Assembly: GCA_020638995.1 (NCBI GenBank)
Contig: JACKHM010000003.1
Coordinates: 868,001-932,000 of the forward strand
Source of the DNA: Planctomycetaceae bacterium
GTDB taxonomy: Bacteria; Planctomycetota; Planctomycetia; Pirellulales; Pirellulaceae
Length of the DNA stretch: 64,000 nucleotides
Direction of reading: 5' to 3'
Shown here: positions 24,921 to 34,500 of the stretch, one piece after another
How positions within the stretch are numbered: position 1 is the stretch's first letter
Layout: each line of letters opens with the position of its first letter
The notes under the pieces: generated by a model
Database searches by the model: none
The model's input: the letters and a program-made list of their open reading frames with translations, nothing else
What the model was told of the DNA's origin: nothing
Position numbers and translations under genes: made by a program

Positions 24921-25441
24921 GCAGTGGCTCCGTCGAGAGCTGCGTTCAAGTCCAGGCGACCGTCCTTGATCGCCTTCAACGTGTCGATCAACGAACTGGC
25001 GTCGAGACTCGACAGCCCGGCGAGCGGCTTGTTGAACATCTTGCTGGCCAGAGACTCCAGCCGCCGCACGCCCAGACCTTGGATCTGCCCAGCGAGCTGG
25101 TTGGCGTAATTGAGTTGCTTCTGGGACGCCGTGCCGCCGCTGGTCCCGTTGCGATGACCGTAACCATTCCCGTTGCCGTTTGTCGCGGCAGTGGTCAAAC
25201 TTTCGGTAGCTGTCGTATGACTTGCAGATTGCGTTGGCAAATCGTGTTGCCGAGCTAACTCGTCATTGACCGCTTGGGCACAGGCGACATACGCTTGCCG
25301 CACCTTCTGGTGGAACGCGTCAAGATCATCGAAGATCAGATGACCATCGACTTCCACTTCGACGTGGCAAGACGTGCCGAGGCTGCCGTAATCCGGCAGA
25401 CCGATCTTCTTGTTGACTCCGACGTTGAGTTTCAAGGGCAT
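24917..25441 (-). CDS. conserved protein with SQKQL helical C-terminus
   Basis: 174 residues; ribosome site AGGAG. The N-terminal half (1-65) is a beta-rich fold (LGTSCHVEVEVDGHLIF, then FHQKVRQAYVACAQAVNDEL). A Gly/Asn/Thr linker (85-108) leads to a helical domain ASQKQLNYANQLAGQIQGLG, RRLESLASKMFNKPLAGLSS, LDASSLIDTLKAIKDG. This C-terminal unit recurs in planctomycete plasmid- and phage-like regions. A DNA-end or single-strand binding role would fit the overlap with the nuclease gene, but that is inference. Confidence 0.7.
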   Translation of the reverse strand: MPLKLNVGVNKKIGLPDYGSLGTSCHVEVEVDGHLIFDDLDAFHQKVRQAYVACAQAVNDELARQHDLPTQSASHTTATESLTTAATNGNGNGYGHRNGTSGGTASQKQLNYANQLAGQIQGLGVRRLESLASKMFNKPLAGLSSLDASSLIDTLKAIKDGRLDLNAALDGATA

Positions 25442-25484
25442 GAGGGGACTCCTATTTGCTTTTGGTTTGGGGCGTTGTGTACTG

Positions 25485-25526
25485 AGAATCGGCCCAATAG
25501 GCCCAGCGACATAGAATTGGGCCGAT
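25485..25526. repeat. GGGCC inverted-repeat element, copy 1
   Basis: ATCGGCCCAAT (25488-25498) and its exact complement ATTGGGCCGAT (25516-25526) are 28 bases apart start to start. It lies 44-85 bases upstream of the 25441 start. The 21 bases at 25485-25505 occur again, inverted, at 46270-46290. Arm spacing of about 28-30 bases is kept in all three copies, so a protein-binding operator or origin iteron is plausible. Confidence 0.6.
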
Positions 25527-25637
25527 CGGTCCGGTTCTGGAGAGAGATAGTTCCAGACCGGAATACTTGAGTGCGTACCTCCGATCTGCCAAAATCACGT
25601 CGATCAACAATGTTTCACAGACTGTCCGTACAACTTG

Positions 25638-27065
25638 ATGCCGAAACTTTTTATTTCTTACCGTCGTGAGGATAGTGCTTATCCCTCGCACGCGATCTAC
25701 AAGCACTTGGCGGAGCACTACGGCCACGACTCCGTCATGTTTGATGTGGATTCGATCCCGTTAGGCGTCGATTTCGTCGAGTACCTGAATGAGAAGGTGA
25801 GTCAGTGCGACGCCTTGCTGGTCATCATTGGAGGCAGCTGGGTCGATGCATGTTCCGAGAATGGCACTCGACGACTGGACGATCCTGACGACTTCGTGCG
25901 GGTCGAGGTCTATTCAGCATTGAAGATGGGTATTCCCGTCATTCCAGTTCTCGTCGACCGTGCATCGATGCCGAGGGCGGACGACTTGCCGCCAAGCTTG
26001 AAACCGCTCTCGCGTCGCAACGCCGCCGAAGTCCGTCCCGGCCGTGACTATCAAAGCCATCTGGAGTTATTGGTGCGAGGGCTGGATCGCGTGTTCGAGC
26101 ATGCGGCGGCAACTTCCGGGAAGAAGGAAAAGGCAGCGACGCCAGCAATGCAACAAGAGAGCACAGAAACGGCAGAAACGGTGACTACGCCTGCACCGGC
26201 AAACCCAAAATCACCCGAGGCAGCAAAGAAGACTGAAGAAGCAAGATTGCCACAATCCATCGAAACTGGCGGTGTCATTACGAACTCGATTGGCATGGAA
26301 CTGAAGCTGATCCCGGCGGGCGAGTTTATGATGGGTTCGCCCGATACCGATAAGGATTCTCGCCGCAACGAGAGGCCACAACATCGCGTGAGAATCACCC
26401 AGCCGTTTTACATGGGCATTAACTTAGTCACGCAAAGAGAATATGAGCAAGTCATGGGGGACAATCCTGCCACGTACAACGGCGAGGACCAGCGACCAGT
26501 CGAGACTATAACTTGGCACGACGCGGTAAAGTTCTGCAACAAGTTGAGCGAACTGGATGGACTCGATCAGTTTTATGATATTGATATCGACAGCCAAAAT
26601 GTCTCGGTCATTGGAGGAACGGGACACCGGCTGCCGACCGAGGCCGAGTGGGAGTACGCCTGTCGAGCGGGCACTTCTACAAAGTGGTCATGTGGTGACG
26701 ACACAGAGACCCTTAGTGCAGCAGCGTGGTACGGCAGAGAGTTGCCCGACGGGACGCGTCTCGTTGGTGAAGGAGAACCGAACCAATGGGGCCTCTATGA
26801 CATGCACGGAAATGTCTGGGAGTGGTGTTGGGACCTGTACAAGAGATATGGCCAGACGTCAATGGAAACGAATCTTACGCCGCTGGGAGAAAACAGGCGT
26901 GCTTTGCGTGGTGGATCGTTTCAATCGTCAGCCAGTCTCTGTCGATCCGCAATTCGCGGTAGGGTCGTTCCTGACCATCGCGACCCTTTCATTGGCTTCC
27001 GCGTTTCGAGGAGTTGCCTTCGACACCAAGAAATGTCCATTAAATCGGTAGCAAATCGTTACTAG
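25638..27065 (+). CDS. TIR domain fused to FGE-sulfatase domain
   Basis: 475 residues; the ATG at 25638 starts directly with the first strand MPKLFISYRREDSAYPSHAI. TIR domain about 1-150: FDVDSIPLGVDFVEYLNEKV, CDALLVIIGGSWVDA, and DDFVRVEVYSAL, whose Glu is at the usual NADase position. A Thr/Ala/Lys-rich linker (155-215) joins an FGE/SUMF1 domain: TNSIGMELKLIPAGEFMMGS, GHRLPTEAEWEYACRAGTST, WGLYDMHGNVWEWCWDLY, RALRGGSFQSSASLCRSAIR. Plausibly a NAD-consuming effector with a lectin-like sensor. Plus-strand insert among minus-strand core genes. Confidence 0.9.
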   Translation: MPKLFISYRREDSAYPSHAIYKHLAEHYGHDSVMFDVDSIPLGVDFVEYLNEKVSQCDALLVIIGGSWVDACSENGTRRLDDPDDFVRVEVYSALKMGIPVIPVLVDRASMPRADDLPPSLKPLSRRNAAEVRPGRDYQSHLELLVRGLDRVFEHAAATSGKKEKAATPAMQQESTETAETVTTPAPANPKSPEAAKKTEEARLPQSIETGGVITNSIGMELKLIPAGEFMMGSPDTDKDSRRNERPQHRVRITQPFYMGINLVTQREYEQVMGDNPATYNGEDQRPVETITWHDAVKFCNKLSELDGLDQFYDIDIDSQNVSVIGGTGHRLPTEAEWEYACRAGTSTKWSCGDDTETLSAAAWYGRELPDGTRLVGEGEPNQWGLYDMHGNVWEWCWDLYKRYGQTSMETNLTPLGENRRALRGGSFQSSASLCRSAIRGRVVPDHRDPFIGFRVSRSCLRHQEMSIKSVANRY

Positions 27066-27073
27066 CCGTCAGA

Positions 27074-27220
27074 CTAGGAGGCTCCCTGCAACTGCTCGAT
27101 TTGCTCTCGCAACTTCGCTGCGATCTCCGCCTCAGTCACCCTGTCAACAACATCCATGATGTTATCCATCGGTTCGCATGAATCGCTAACTGCTTCGGTC
27201 TTTACTTTGTCGTGGCTCAT
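27074..27220 (-). CDS. 48-residue acidic helical protein
   Basis: The ATG at 27220 is preceded by GGGAGAC at the right distance, which decides the start against longer frames. MSHDKVKTEAVSDSCEPMDN then a helix VVDRVTEAEIAAKLREQIEQ. It lies convergent to the TIR-FGE gene and downstream of the clamp-like gene on the same strand. Function unknown. Confidence 0.55.
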   Translation of the reverse strand: MSHDKVKTEAVSDSCEPMDNIMDVVDRVTEAEIAAKLREQIEQLQGAS

Positions 27221-27343
27221 ATTCAGTCTCCCATGCGAAGACGTAAGCGACCAGGCATGATAAGGGAAAGTCGCGTTTAAATGGAAGCCGAGACGATCAT
27301 GTCTACTCCTGTGGCGTTCCCAGGGTGTCTGCGGAATCGCCAC

Positions 27344-28732
27344 TTACCCGACCGTCTGCAACTGCCTCAACGAATCCAGCGTCGTGCGAACGATCTTGGC
27401 TTCCTTGCGATGCCGCTTGAGGCCAACGATCAGCTCGTTGGTCTTCCCCAGCGTATCGCGGAGAGATGCTTTCAGTTGTTCAGCCGCTTCGATTAGCTCT
27501 TCCGTCGAGCTTGCCATCTGTTGCGGCTGATCGTGCTTGTTGGTTGTAGCTTCTGCTTTCGGCATAGTCGTCTCCTGTTGAACTTGATTGGTATGGGACG
27601 GCGTGTACGCATCGTCGAATACAGAACTGATTTGCACTGCGTCGTCCGATGGTTTGATGGCGTCTTCGGGTGTGAGTGTCGCCCACAGATACTTGCGGCG
27701 ACCATCCACACAGAGAAGCGGTTGGTCGGGTGCAAAGACATGGATTTCACGGAAGCCCAAATCGAGGGCACGACGTAGGAATTTGCGGTCGGTATTGATG
27801 CGTTCCGGCTGCCCAGAGCGAGTCGAATTTGACAATAGGATCTCCACCGGACTTGGAGCGTCTTCACCTTGGGAGCGAATGAAGACTCTGCCGTTGGCAT
27901 CGACCGTCACCGGCGAGTGAAATGTATCGCCACCGGGAAGTTGTTTCATCGACTTCAGCAAGAACGTGGCATCGTGCGAATCGATCTGGATGGAAGCTTC
28001 AGCGTTTTCGACATCGCGAAACATTGTCTCCAAGGAAGGGAAGCGACCTTCGGTATTGATCGCGAACTGAAACGACCAACTCCCAATGCGAAAGCACACC
28101 CAGCGTTCAGACTTACCGACTTCCACCTTCGTATTGCTCGGCAATTGACTGGAGCCAAAGACTGACCGACGTGGAATCAGCAAGTCTTCCTCCCAAGGGA
28201 ACTCGAAACCGGAATGAACTAAGATCTGGCCAGCGTCCGTTGCGGCAATCGTGCCTGAACCGCTTAGCTGAATGCAGTGCAGAGAGTAACGAGTCGACTC
28301 GTTCGACGCCGTTTCCATCGCCGCGTGCAAGGCGTTGGCAAGTTCTGGCGGATTATCCGTGAACGCCTCGACCCGAGTCGGAAAAAAGTGCTCCGTGGCC
28401 GCGACATCGTAGTGTTTCATCTGTGGAACGTGGCCTTCGTTCCAGGTCGCCATCACACGATCACCGGAAGTCATCTCGATCTGGACTGGAGTGTCGCTGT
28501 AGGCTTCGCAGTCATTAAGGAATTCAAAAGGAACGTACGCGGCGTCGGCCTCGCAAGGTGTTGGATCGTAGTATTCGGCAGCGACTTCCGAGGAAGAGAT
28601 CCGAATTCGCAATCCTTCGGGGCCAGCGTGCATTAGTACCGGTGCATGAATCGTGCCCCTGCCATTTTCTGTGATCATGCGGCGAAAGACGGGCTTTAGT
28701 TGACGAGCGAGTAAACGTGTGATTTGGATCAA
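27344..28732 (-). CDS. diverged DnaN-like sliding clamp protein
   Basis: 462 residues from a TTG preceded by GGAGGAG. Residues about 144-235 follow the second domain of the DNA polymerase III beta clamp: TRYSLHCIQLSGSGTIAATD (RY.L.gi.L......AaTD), a LIPRRSV strand, VEVGKSERWVCFRIGSWSFQ and INTEGRFPSLETMF (matching 'l.eGrFPd'). The first and third parts are compatible with the two other clamp domains. The last 90 residues are a Gln/Thr linker and a coiled coil (LIEAAEQLKASLRDTLGKTN). It would encircle or touch DNA; the partner polymerase is not in the window. Clamp call is by pattern, not search. Confidence 0.6.
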   Translation of the reverse strand: MIQITRLLARQLKPVFRRMITENGRGTIHAPVLMHAGPEGLRIRISSSEVAAEYYDPTPCEADAAYVPFEFLNDCEAYSDTPVQIEMTSGDRVMATWNEGHVPQMKHYDVAATEHFFPTRVEAFTDNPPELANALHAAMETASNESTRYSLHCIQLSGSGTIAATDAGQILVHSGFEFPWEEDLLIPRRSVFGSSQLPSNTKVEVGKSERWVCFRIGSWSFQFAINTEGRFPSLETMFRDVENAEASIQIDSHDATFLLKSMKQLPGGDTFHSPVTVDANGRVFIRSQGEDAPSPVEILLSNSTRSGQPERINTDRKFLRRALDLGFREIHVFAPDQPLLCVDGRRKYLWATLTPEDAIKPSDDAVQISSVFDDAYTPSHTNQVQQETTMPKAEATTNKHDQPQQMASSTEELIEAAEQLKASLRDTLGKTNELIVGLKRHRKEAKIVRTTLDSLRQLQTVG

Positions 28733-28822
28733 AGGGATCTCCTCCTTTGTATTGGGGCGAGTGATTGGGCGACGCTCTGAACCAAAGTCGTCGATCTGTT
28801 GTCTGCGTCATGGGAGGTAAGC

Positions 28823-29122
28823 ATGAGGAAACGACTGATCAAATACATTGAGCGAAAGGCCGGTGCACTCGAAGGTCCGGCGAGAATCGGATGGGTTTCG
28901 TTCTCGAAAACCGGTCGGACGATTCGATACAGGGGCCAGTCCTTTCAGAGCCTGAAGGGACGCGGGTACAAGTGCAACTATTTCGATATTGAAACGGGCG
29001 ACGAGTATTGGATTTCCGGAGTAAGGAAAGACCGTCAAGATCGGCTGTACGGTGGCCGCCTACACGAGGTCGAAGTCGACGACGATGCTAAGGTGGAATA
29101 TATGCGAATCATTCAAGGTTGA
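28823..29122 (+). CDS. conserved 99-residue protein of the type often mislabelled as DXP synthase
   Basis: Ribosome site GGGAGG at 28812. MRKRLIKYIERKAGALEGPA, RIGWVSFSKTGRTIRYRGQS, GRGYKCNYFDIETGDEYWIS and GVRKDRQDRLYGG form a compact, highly conserved fold. I recognise the pattern 'IGrV.FSKtGrT.yYrG....GYK.NYfD..tGEeYWISG' from many genomes where it is annotated as 1-deoxy-D-xylulose-5-phosphate synthase; it has nothing of that enzyme. Function unknown. Confidence 0.75.
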   Translation: MRKRLIKYIERKAGALEGPARIGWVSFSKTGRTIRYRGQSFQSLKGRGYKCNYFDIETGDEYWISGVRKDRQDRLYGGRLHEVEVDDDAKVEYMRIIQG

Positions 29123-29184
29123 GGCCGAGTTTAGAACGCACAAGAGACAAGGCGGCCTCCATGCCGCCGATGACCTAAATGATG

Positions 29185-29361
29185 CTAAACGGCATGCAGA
29201 ACGGCACGTTGCTGTTCGAGTTCATCCCAGTCGACCGTGAGCGGATCGCGATCCCGCTCGTAAGGAACTGCCGTCAACGGCACGAATCCCATGTGCCTGA
29301 CCGTTGACATCGTCTCGCCTGTCGCAGCAGCAACTTCCCGGTTCAGTTCGGCTTGCGTCAT
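29185..29361 (-). CDS. 58-residue conserved protein
   Basis: The ATG at 29361 follows GGAAGGA. MTQAELNREVAAATGETMST, VRHMGFVPLTAVPYERDRDP and TVDWDELEQQR. The opening looks like a helix-turn-helix-type start ('t..ELNreVA.aTGe...tvr.mGF'), and the rest is short. This small protein type is frequent in planctomycete genomes. A hairpin with T-run lies just upstream. Confidence 0.6.
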   Translation of the reverse strand: MTQAELNREVAAATGETMSTVRHMGFVPLTAVPYERDRDPLTVDWDELEQQRAVLHAV

Positions 29362-29384
29362 AGAGTGTCCTTCCAATCAAGTTG

Positions 29385-29422
29385 GGCCAAGAAAAGGAAA
29401 CGGCCTCCGAGGTGGAGGCCGT
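29385..29422 (-). terminator. intrinsic terminator-like hairpin before the 29361 gene
   Basis: On the minus strand ACGGCCTCC-ACCTC-GGAGGCCGT forms a perfect 9-bp GC-rich stem with a five-base loop, followed by TTTCCTTTTCTT. It would stop transcription arriving from the 30138/30403 genes, or act as an attenuator for the 58-residue gene whose ribosome site is about 15 bases further on. Confidence 0.65.
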
Positions 29423-29882
29423 GAGGTAGATCGAGTCGGGGTGTGTCGACTACGGGAGCGTCGTTTGAGTGCGTGATCCAAGTATCAAGGCGTTTTGCTA
29501 ACACGCAGATACTCGACACACTGGCGAGCACCGATAGCGATTCGCTGCCTTGTGGAGTCTGCTCCGTGAGGGAGAGTGTTTGCAAAGCCCGTATATGCCG
29601 TATTCTTCGCAGCCGGTCGAACTTGCTCAGGCGTCGACTTTGACGAGATTTCCGCCCCCGGCCTTTTGCGATGACGGTGGGGAAGAAACAGAAACACTAG
29701 ATCCTCGTCATTGCTGCTTACTTCCCAAAGCATCACAGAAGGTTGGCTACTGGTGATGGATGAGTGTCAGAATCTGCCTTCAAGTCTCCCGATGCACTTG
29801 AATGCACCAAATCCTTTCAGTAATCCCGCAAATGTTCTACGGTGACGGTGGAACATTCAAGAGTCTTCAGGGAGTCAACTCC
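29423..29882. other. 460 bases without a recognised gene
   Basis: Frames on both strands are open here but Ser/Arg-rich, without starts, and overlap. The end is the leader of the 29883 gene. Confidence 0.4.
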
Positions 29883-30113
29883 ATGACTAGCCCAAATGCA
29901 CTGCAAGCATTTATTGTCATGTTCAATGACACAAACACTGTGGCGGGAATTATCGATGCAAATGGGGCTCAATGGAGGTGCCCTTGTGGTCGTGAAGCCA
30001 ACATTAAGCGAGATGGAGTCGGTGTTACGGGAGGTAATCGGCTAGATTGCCCGGCCTGCGGTCGACGCTACTTTCAGCAAACTACGGGCAACGTATACGA
30101 GATGGAATGCTGA
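29883..30113 (+). CDS. small zinc-ribbon-like protein
   Basis: 76 residues from the ATG after CAGGGAG. MTSPNALQAFIVMFNDTNTV then two CxC/CxxC knuckles: WRCPCGRE and LDCPACGRRYF, spaced about 25 residues, as in rubredoxin/zinc-ribbon folds. It stands alone on the plus strand. Function unknown. Confidence 0.55.
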   Translation: MTSPNALQAFIVMFNDTNTVAGIIDANGAQWRCPCGREANIKRDGVGVTGGNRLDCPACGRRYFQQTTGNVYEMEC

Positions 30114-30137
30114 CCAAAAACGAATCCCGACCCAGGG

Positions 30138-30389
30138 TCAGGATTTGGGATTTGTGGTTAGCCAATGGACTTCAAGCCAACCAAGTTCGGCTTCCAACGC
30201 TTCGCTTCTGGTCGGGAATGGTCCCAGCACGGGACCAGAGACTGGTGACAGATCCACGAGCCACTGACCGTTTGAATCCGGTTCGACATGCGAACCGCGT
30301 GTGATGCTGACGTGCCCCAGTGCGTGAAAATCAATCGCCTCGCCGTAAACGCATTTCAATGAACCATCTGGTTGAACAACAAGTTGCAT
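30138..30389 (-). CDS. 83-residue conserved protein
   Basis: The ATG at 30389 follows GGAGGA. MQLVVQPDGSLKCVYGEAID, GHVSITRGSHVEPDSNGQWL, VDLSPVSGPVLGPFPTRSEA and LEAELGWLEVHWL. I recognise this 'RGSHVEPD..G.W..DLSPV.GPvLGPF..RseAL.AE..WL' family from planctomycete mobile-like regions. It begins 13 bases after the DUF3150-like gene, probably in one operon with it. Function unknown. Confidence 0.65.
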   Translation of the reverse strand: MQLVVQPDGSLKCVYGEAIDFHALGHVSITRGSHVEPDSNGQWLVDLSPVSGPVLGPFPTRSEALEAELGWLEVHWLTTNPKS

Positions 30390-30402
30390 CGAATCCTCCA
30401 AG

Positions 30403-31347
30403 TTAACGAGGCCGACGCAAGATGTTCCGACGCGGGCGGTCGACTAGCAGATCATCGAGTACGTTCTGCACCTGCGATAACTCGCTTGCCATCGATTGCC
30501 GCAGCACGTTGTTGTCACGCAGCGATTGCGGTTCGACGCCGCCAACGACGTGTTGGCAATAATCGACCAGTTCATCAAGCTGTTCATTACTGCGAATGTT
30601 CAACTCGCGGAAACGCTCAAAGAACTGAGTCAAGTTCTCGACGGCAGAGTCACGAAAGACTTTGGGCTTGCCGTCCGCCTGGCCAGACAATCGTTCGGTC
30701 AGGTGCGATACGAGACTCTGCAATTCTTCGATGAACGTCGCCTCGGCCAACTGCACCGCTTCATCAAAACGGCTGGCAACTCGCTCGCACTCTTGTTGAT
30801 AGACATCTGGATTGAGCCGTCGCAGATATTCCGGTGGTTCGACCGATGGGAAATCCCAGGCGACTTGAAACAAGCCTTCCAAACACGCAGGATAATCGCC
30901 TGCGTCGTACAAACTTCCCAGCCGTTCCCGAGCTGCTGACTTCAACTCGGTGTAATGCTCATCAAGTTGGCTGACGGCTTCGGCAAGCTCTTGTTGCAGC
31001 AGCGTGAGTTGCTCGTTGAACGTGTCGATCTGACTTTGGCGAATCAACCGAACGCCGGGCTCGGGATACGGCAGCGACATGGCTTTCCAGAGCGAGACGA
31101 TCCGAGATCTGACACCCGTAACGGCTTTGAATGCCGGATGCTTGGTGTCGAGCAGCTTCTTCCCAGCTGACAGGAATTGCTCTTCGGCTCCGAATGCGTC
31201 GGCGGCTTGAGCTTTCTGTTCGCTGGTTAACGTCTTGCGAGTGCCCAGCCATGTGAATGCGATTCGCACGGCGGCGAAGGTGGTTCGCAGTCGCTGAGAC
31301 GGGGATGATGATCGTTGGACGGTGGGTTGGTCGAGCAGTGTGCTCAT
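30403..31347 (-). CDS. DUF3150-like protein
   Basis: 314 residues from the ATG at 31347, which follows GCGGAGA; the frame is open further back but the extension is not protein-like. Mostly helical: RTTFAAVRIAFTWLGTRKTL, SRIVSLWKAMSLPYPEPGVR, a long helix LLQQELAEAVSQLDEHYTEL, and YLRRLNPDVYQQECERVASR. This matches the layout of DUF3150 proteins, which elsewhere sit beside AAA+ ATPases; here the Ycf46-like ATPase lies 5.6 kb upstream with inserts between. Family call moderately sure. Confidence 0.6.
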   Translation of the reverse strand: MSTLLDQPTVQRSSSPSQRLRTTFAAVRIAFTWLGTRKTLTSEQKAQAADAFGAEEQFLSAGKKLLDTKHPAFKAVTGVRSRIVSLWKAMSLPYPEPGVRLIRQSQIDTFNEQLTLLQQELAEAVSQLDEHYTELKSAARERLGSLYDAGDYPACLEGLFQVAWDFPSVEPPEYLRRLNPDVYQQECERVASRFDEAVQLAEATFIEELQSLVSHLTERLSGQADGKPKVFRDSAVENLTQFFERFRELNIRSNEQLDELVDYCQHVVGGVEPQSLRDNNVLRQSMASELSQVQNVLDDLLVDRPRRNILRRPR

Positions 31348-31529
31348 GTAAATTGTTCTCCGCAAAGTGGGGCGAAAGTTGAAAGGAGCACCCGCGGGTT
31401 TAGAGATTCTCACTCTCCCCGTTTCGATCAAGTAAATGGTTGCAATCGAGTTAGCGACCCGCGATAATCGCGAGCCGCGATCGGGTACTCCGGGAACTGC
31501 AGCTTCTAATGAATGGGCGGACGCTTTCA

Positions 31530-34500
31530 ATGAATCAATCGAGAAAGCTATCGAGCAATCAACAGTCAGATACCGGCGATGGTCAAGGGATCGTGGACCC
31601 TCACGATACGGTGCGAAATGAACCCAAACCGAATAAATCCCTCATATCAGGACTGCAGTTGCCTAAGCAAATCGGACGCTACCGGATTGAGGAAACGCTT
31701 GGAGAGGGTGGTTTCGGTCGCGTGTATCGTGCCTTTGATGAACGACTCAAGCGTTTTGTCGCCATTAAAGTTCCAAGGCCAGAGTGTGTTGAATCGCAAG
31801 CCGACATTTCGGCTTATTTAGCGGAAGCACAGTTATTGGCCAATCTCGATCATCCGAATGTCGTTCCGGTATTCGACGTTGGACTTACGGACGACGGGCT
31901 TTGTTATGTCGTTTCAAAAATTGTCGAAGGTAGCAACCTTGCAGAAAGAATCGAGCGAGAGCGTCCATCACACTACGACTCTGTGGAACTCATATCTACG
32001 GTCGCCGAAGCCTTACATTATGCCCACACGCAAGGGCTGGTGCATCGAGATGTCAAACCCGCAAACATCTTGATCGATACTAGTGGTAAGTCGTACATCG
32101 CAGACTTTGGCTTAGCTCTCAAGGAAGATGATATTGGCAACGGATCGGGGTTGACGGGTACTCCCGCTTACATGAGTCCTGAGCAGGCTCGCGGCGAAGG
32201 GCATAGAGTAGATGGACGCTCAGATATATTTAGCCTGGGTGTTGTGCTCTATGAATTGCTAACAGGCAAACGTCCTTTCCGGGGTGAAAACGTCAAGAAA
32301 CTGCTGAAGCAGATCACCTCAGTTGAGGCGAGGCCCCTACGGCAGCGAGACGATACGATACCGAGAGAGTTAGAGCGGATATGCCTAAAGGCGTTGGCGA
32401 AGAAAGCGTCGGACAGGTACACAACTGCGACCGATTTTGCCGGTGATCTACGACACTTCATCGCGGCAACTAAGGAAAAGCCGGTCGCGAGTATCGACAA
32501 ATCACCAATTGAGAGCGAGTCACACGTAAAGGTCGTTCCAAAGGGAATTCAGTCATTTGATGCCAGGGACTCGGAGTTCTTCTTGGACCTACTTCCGGGG
32601 CCACGCGATCGAGAAGGCCTGCCTGGTAGTATCCGCTTTTGGAAAGATCGAATCGAAGAAGTAGACCCTGACGAAACCTTCAGTGTCGGATTGATATATG
32701 GTCCCAGCGGGTCTGGTAAGTCGTCATTGGTTAAGGCTGGGTTGCTGCCTCGACTCGGTGATCATGTTACTGCCCTATACGTAGAAGCCTCTGCCTTCGA
32801 TACTGAGTCGCGACTCATCCGAGGGATTCAAAAGCGGTACTCGCTACCGGCTGACGTGGAATTGCCGGAGGCAATCAAGTCAATTCGCCAGGGTCATAGA
32901 ACTACTCCCAACGAAAAACTTTTGATTGTCATCGATCAATTCGAGCAGTGGTTACATGCGAATCGAGGGCAGCTGAGTACCAAACTGACGGAAGCACTTC
33001 GGCAATGTGACGGCGGGCGAGTGCAGTGCCTACTTCTCGTCCGAGATGAGTTTTGGATGGCAATCACACACTTTCAAGATGAACTAGAGGTTCGGTTCGT
33101 GAAAGGTGAAAGCATGTCCGCTGTCGATCTATTCGACACTGACCATACGGCTCAAGTATTAACACGGTTCGGTCAAGCGTACCGCAAGCTACCTGCGGAC
33201 GTGGGTGACCTTAGCGAGGATCAGAAGCACTTTCTGCGTAAGGCGGTAGATGAACTATCTCACAACGGAAAGGTAGTTTGCCTACAACTCGCCCTATTTG
33301 CGGAAATGATGAAAGGCCGCTCCTGGTCGGAAACGACCCTTGCAAAACTTGGAGGATTAGAAGGGCTGGAGGTCACGTTTCTTGAAGAGACCTTCTGCTC
33401 TCCGTCAGCACCACCCGCTCACCGTTTGCACCAAAATGCGGCACGTAGCGTGTTAAAGTCATTGCTCCCAGATCAAGCCACGTTCATTAAAGGGCAAGTG
33501 CGATCGAAACGAGAACTTGTCGAAGCATCTGGATACGAATGCGATAGTCACGAGTTTAGTGAACTGTTGCGAATCCTTCAGAATGACACAAAGTTGCTCA
33601 CGCCATGCGATCCAGACGGAATTTCTGGAAACGGTCCTTCGAGTGTTCAGTCGAGAGATACTTACTTCCAAATAACGCACGACCATTTGATTCCTTCATT
33701 GCATGAGTGGCTGACACGGCGTCAAAAGGAGACACGGCGAGGACGAGCGGAACTTCGATTACAAGAACGAACGCAGATGTGGGTAAAAAGACAAGAGAAA
33801 CGATTCCTGCCGGGGCCTCTCGAATTCGCTCGTATTTGCTGTTTTACGAGTCGTAAGAATTGGAGTTCCGACAACCTAAAGATGATGAAGCGGGCAGCAA
33901 CTTACTACGCGTTTAGATTCGCACTTATGTTGATATTTGGTTCACTGGTCGGGTGGAGCGTATCCAGGGTTCGCGAGTCATTAGTCGCGGACGCCGCGGC
34001 ATTCGTTAGGCAATTGACGCTGGCGGCAGACGAACGAACGGTCGCTGAACTCCTCTCTGAATCTGGGACGTCGAGGGTCAAATTGTATGGCAATTGGGTC
34101 ATAGAACCCCTGGAAGACGCACTGACTCAACCGTTGTCGAACGAAGCGAGTCCGGAAGAACGCAGTGTCTTCTTGAGAGGACAATCGAATGCGGCGACGG
34201 CTCTAACTCGACTAGGCAAATATGACAAAATATGGGCTGGGTTTATGGATAGCTCCGATCGCACGCGGCGGAGCTACCTAATCAACCGATACGCGGCATG
34301 CGGTGGCGATCCGAATGTGCTTCTCACCTACTTATGCTCAGATGAGGACAATGCGAGCATACGGCAGGGCGTCATCCTCGCACTCGGTGGGTTCGACAGC
34401 AAAGTACTTCCGACTCGTCACGACTTTGTAGACAAGCTTCGTGAGCTGTACAAACACGACATGGACCCAGGCGTACACTCGGCTGCGTTGTGGACATTGC

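Noticed and set aside
28823..29122. Annotation as 1-deoxy-D-xylulose-5-phosphate synthase
   Set aside because: The protein has 99 residues and lacks the thiamine-diphosphate motif; the label is a known carry-over error for this family.
29485..29736. 83-codon minus-strand frame
   Set aside because: No start signal, mixed composition, and it overlaps other open frames in a region without coding bias.
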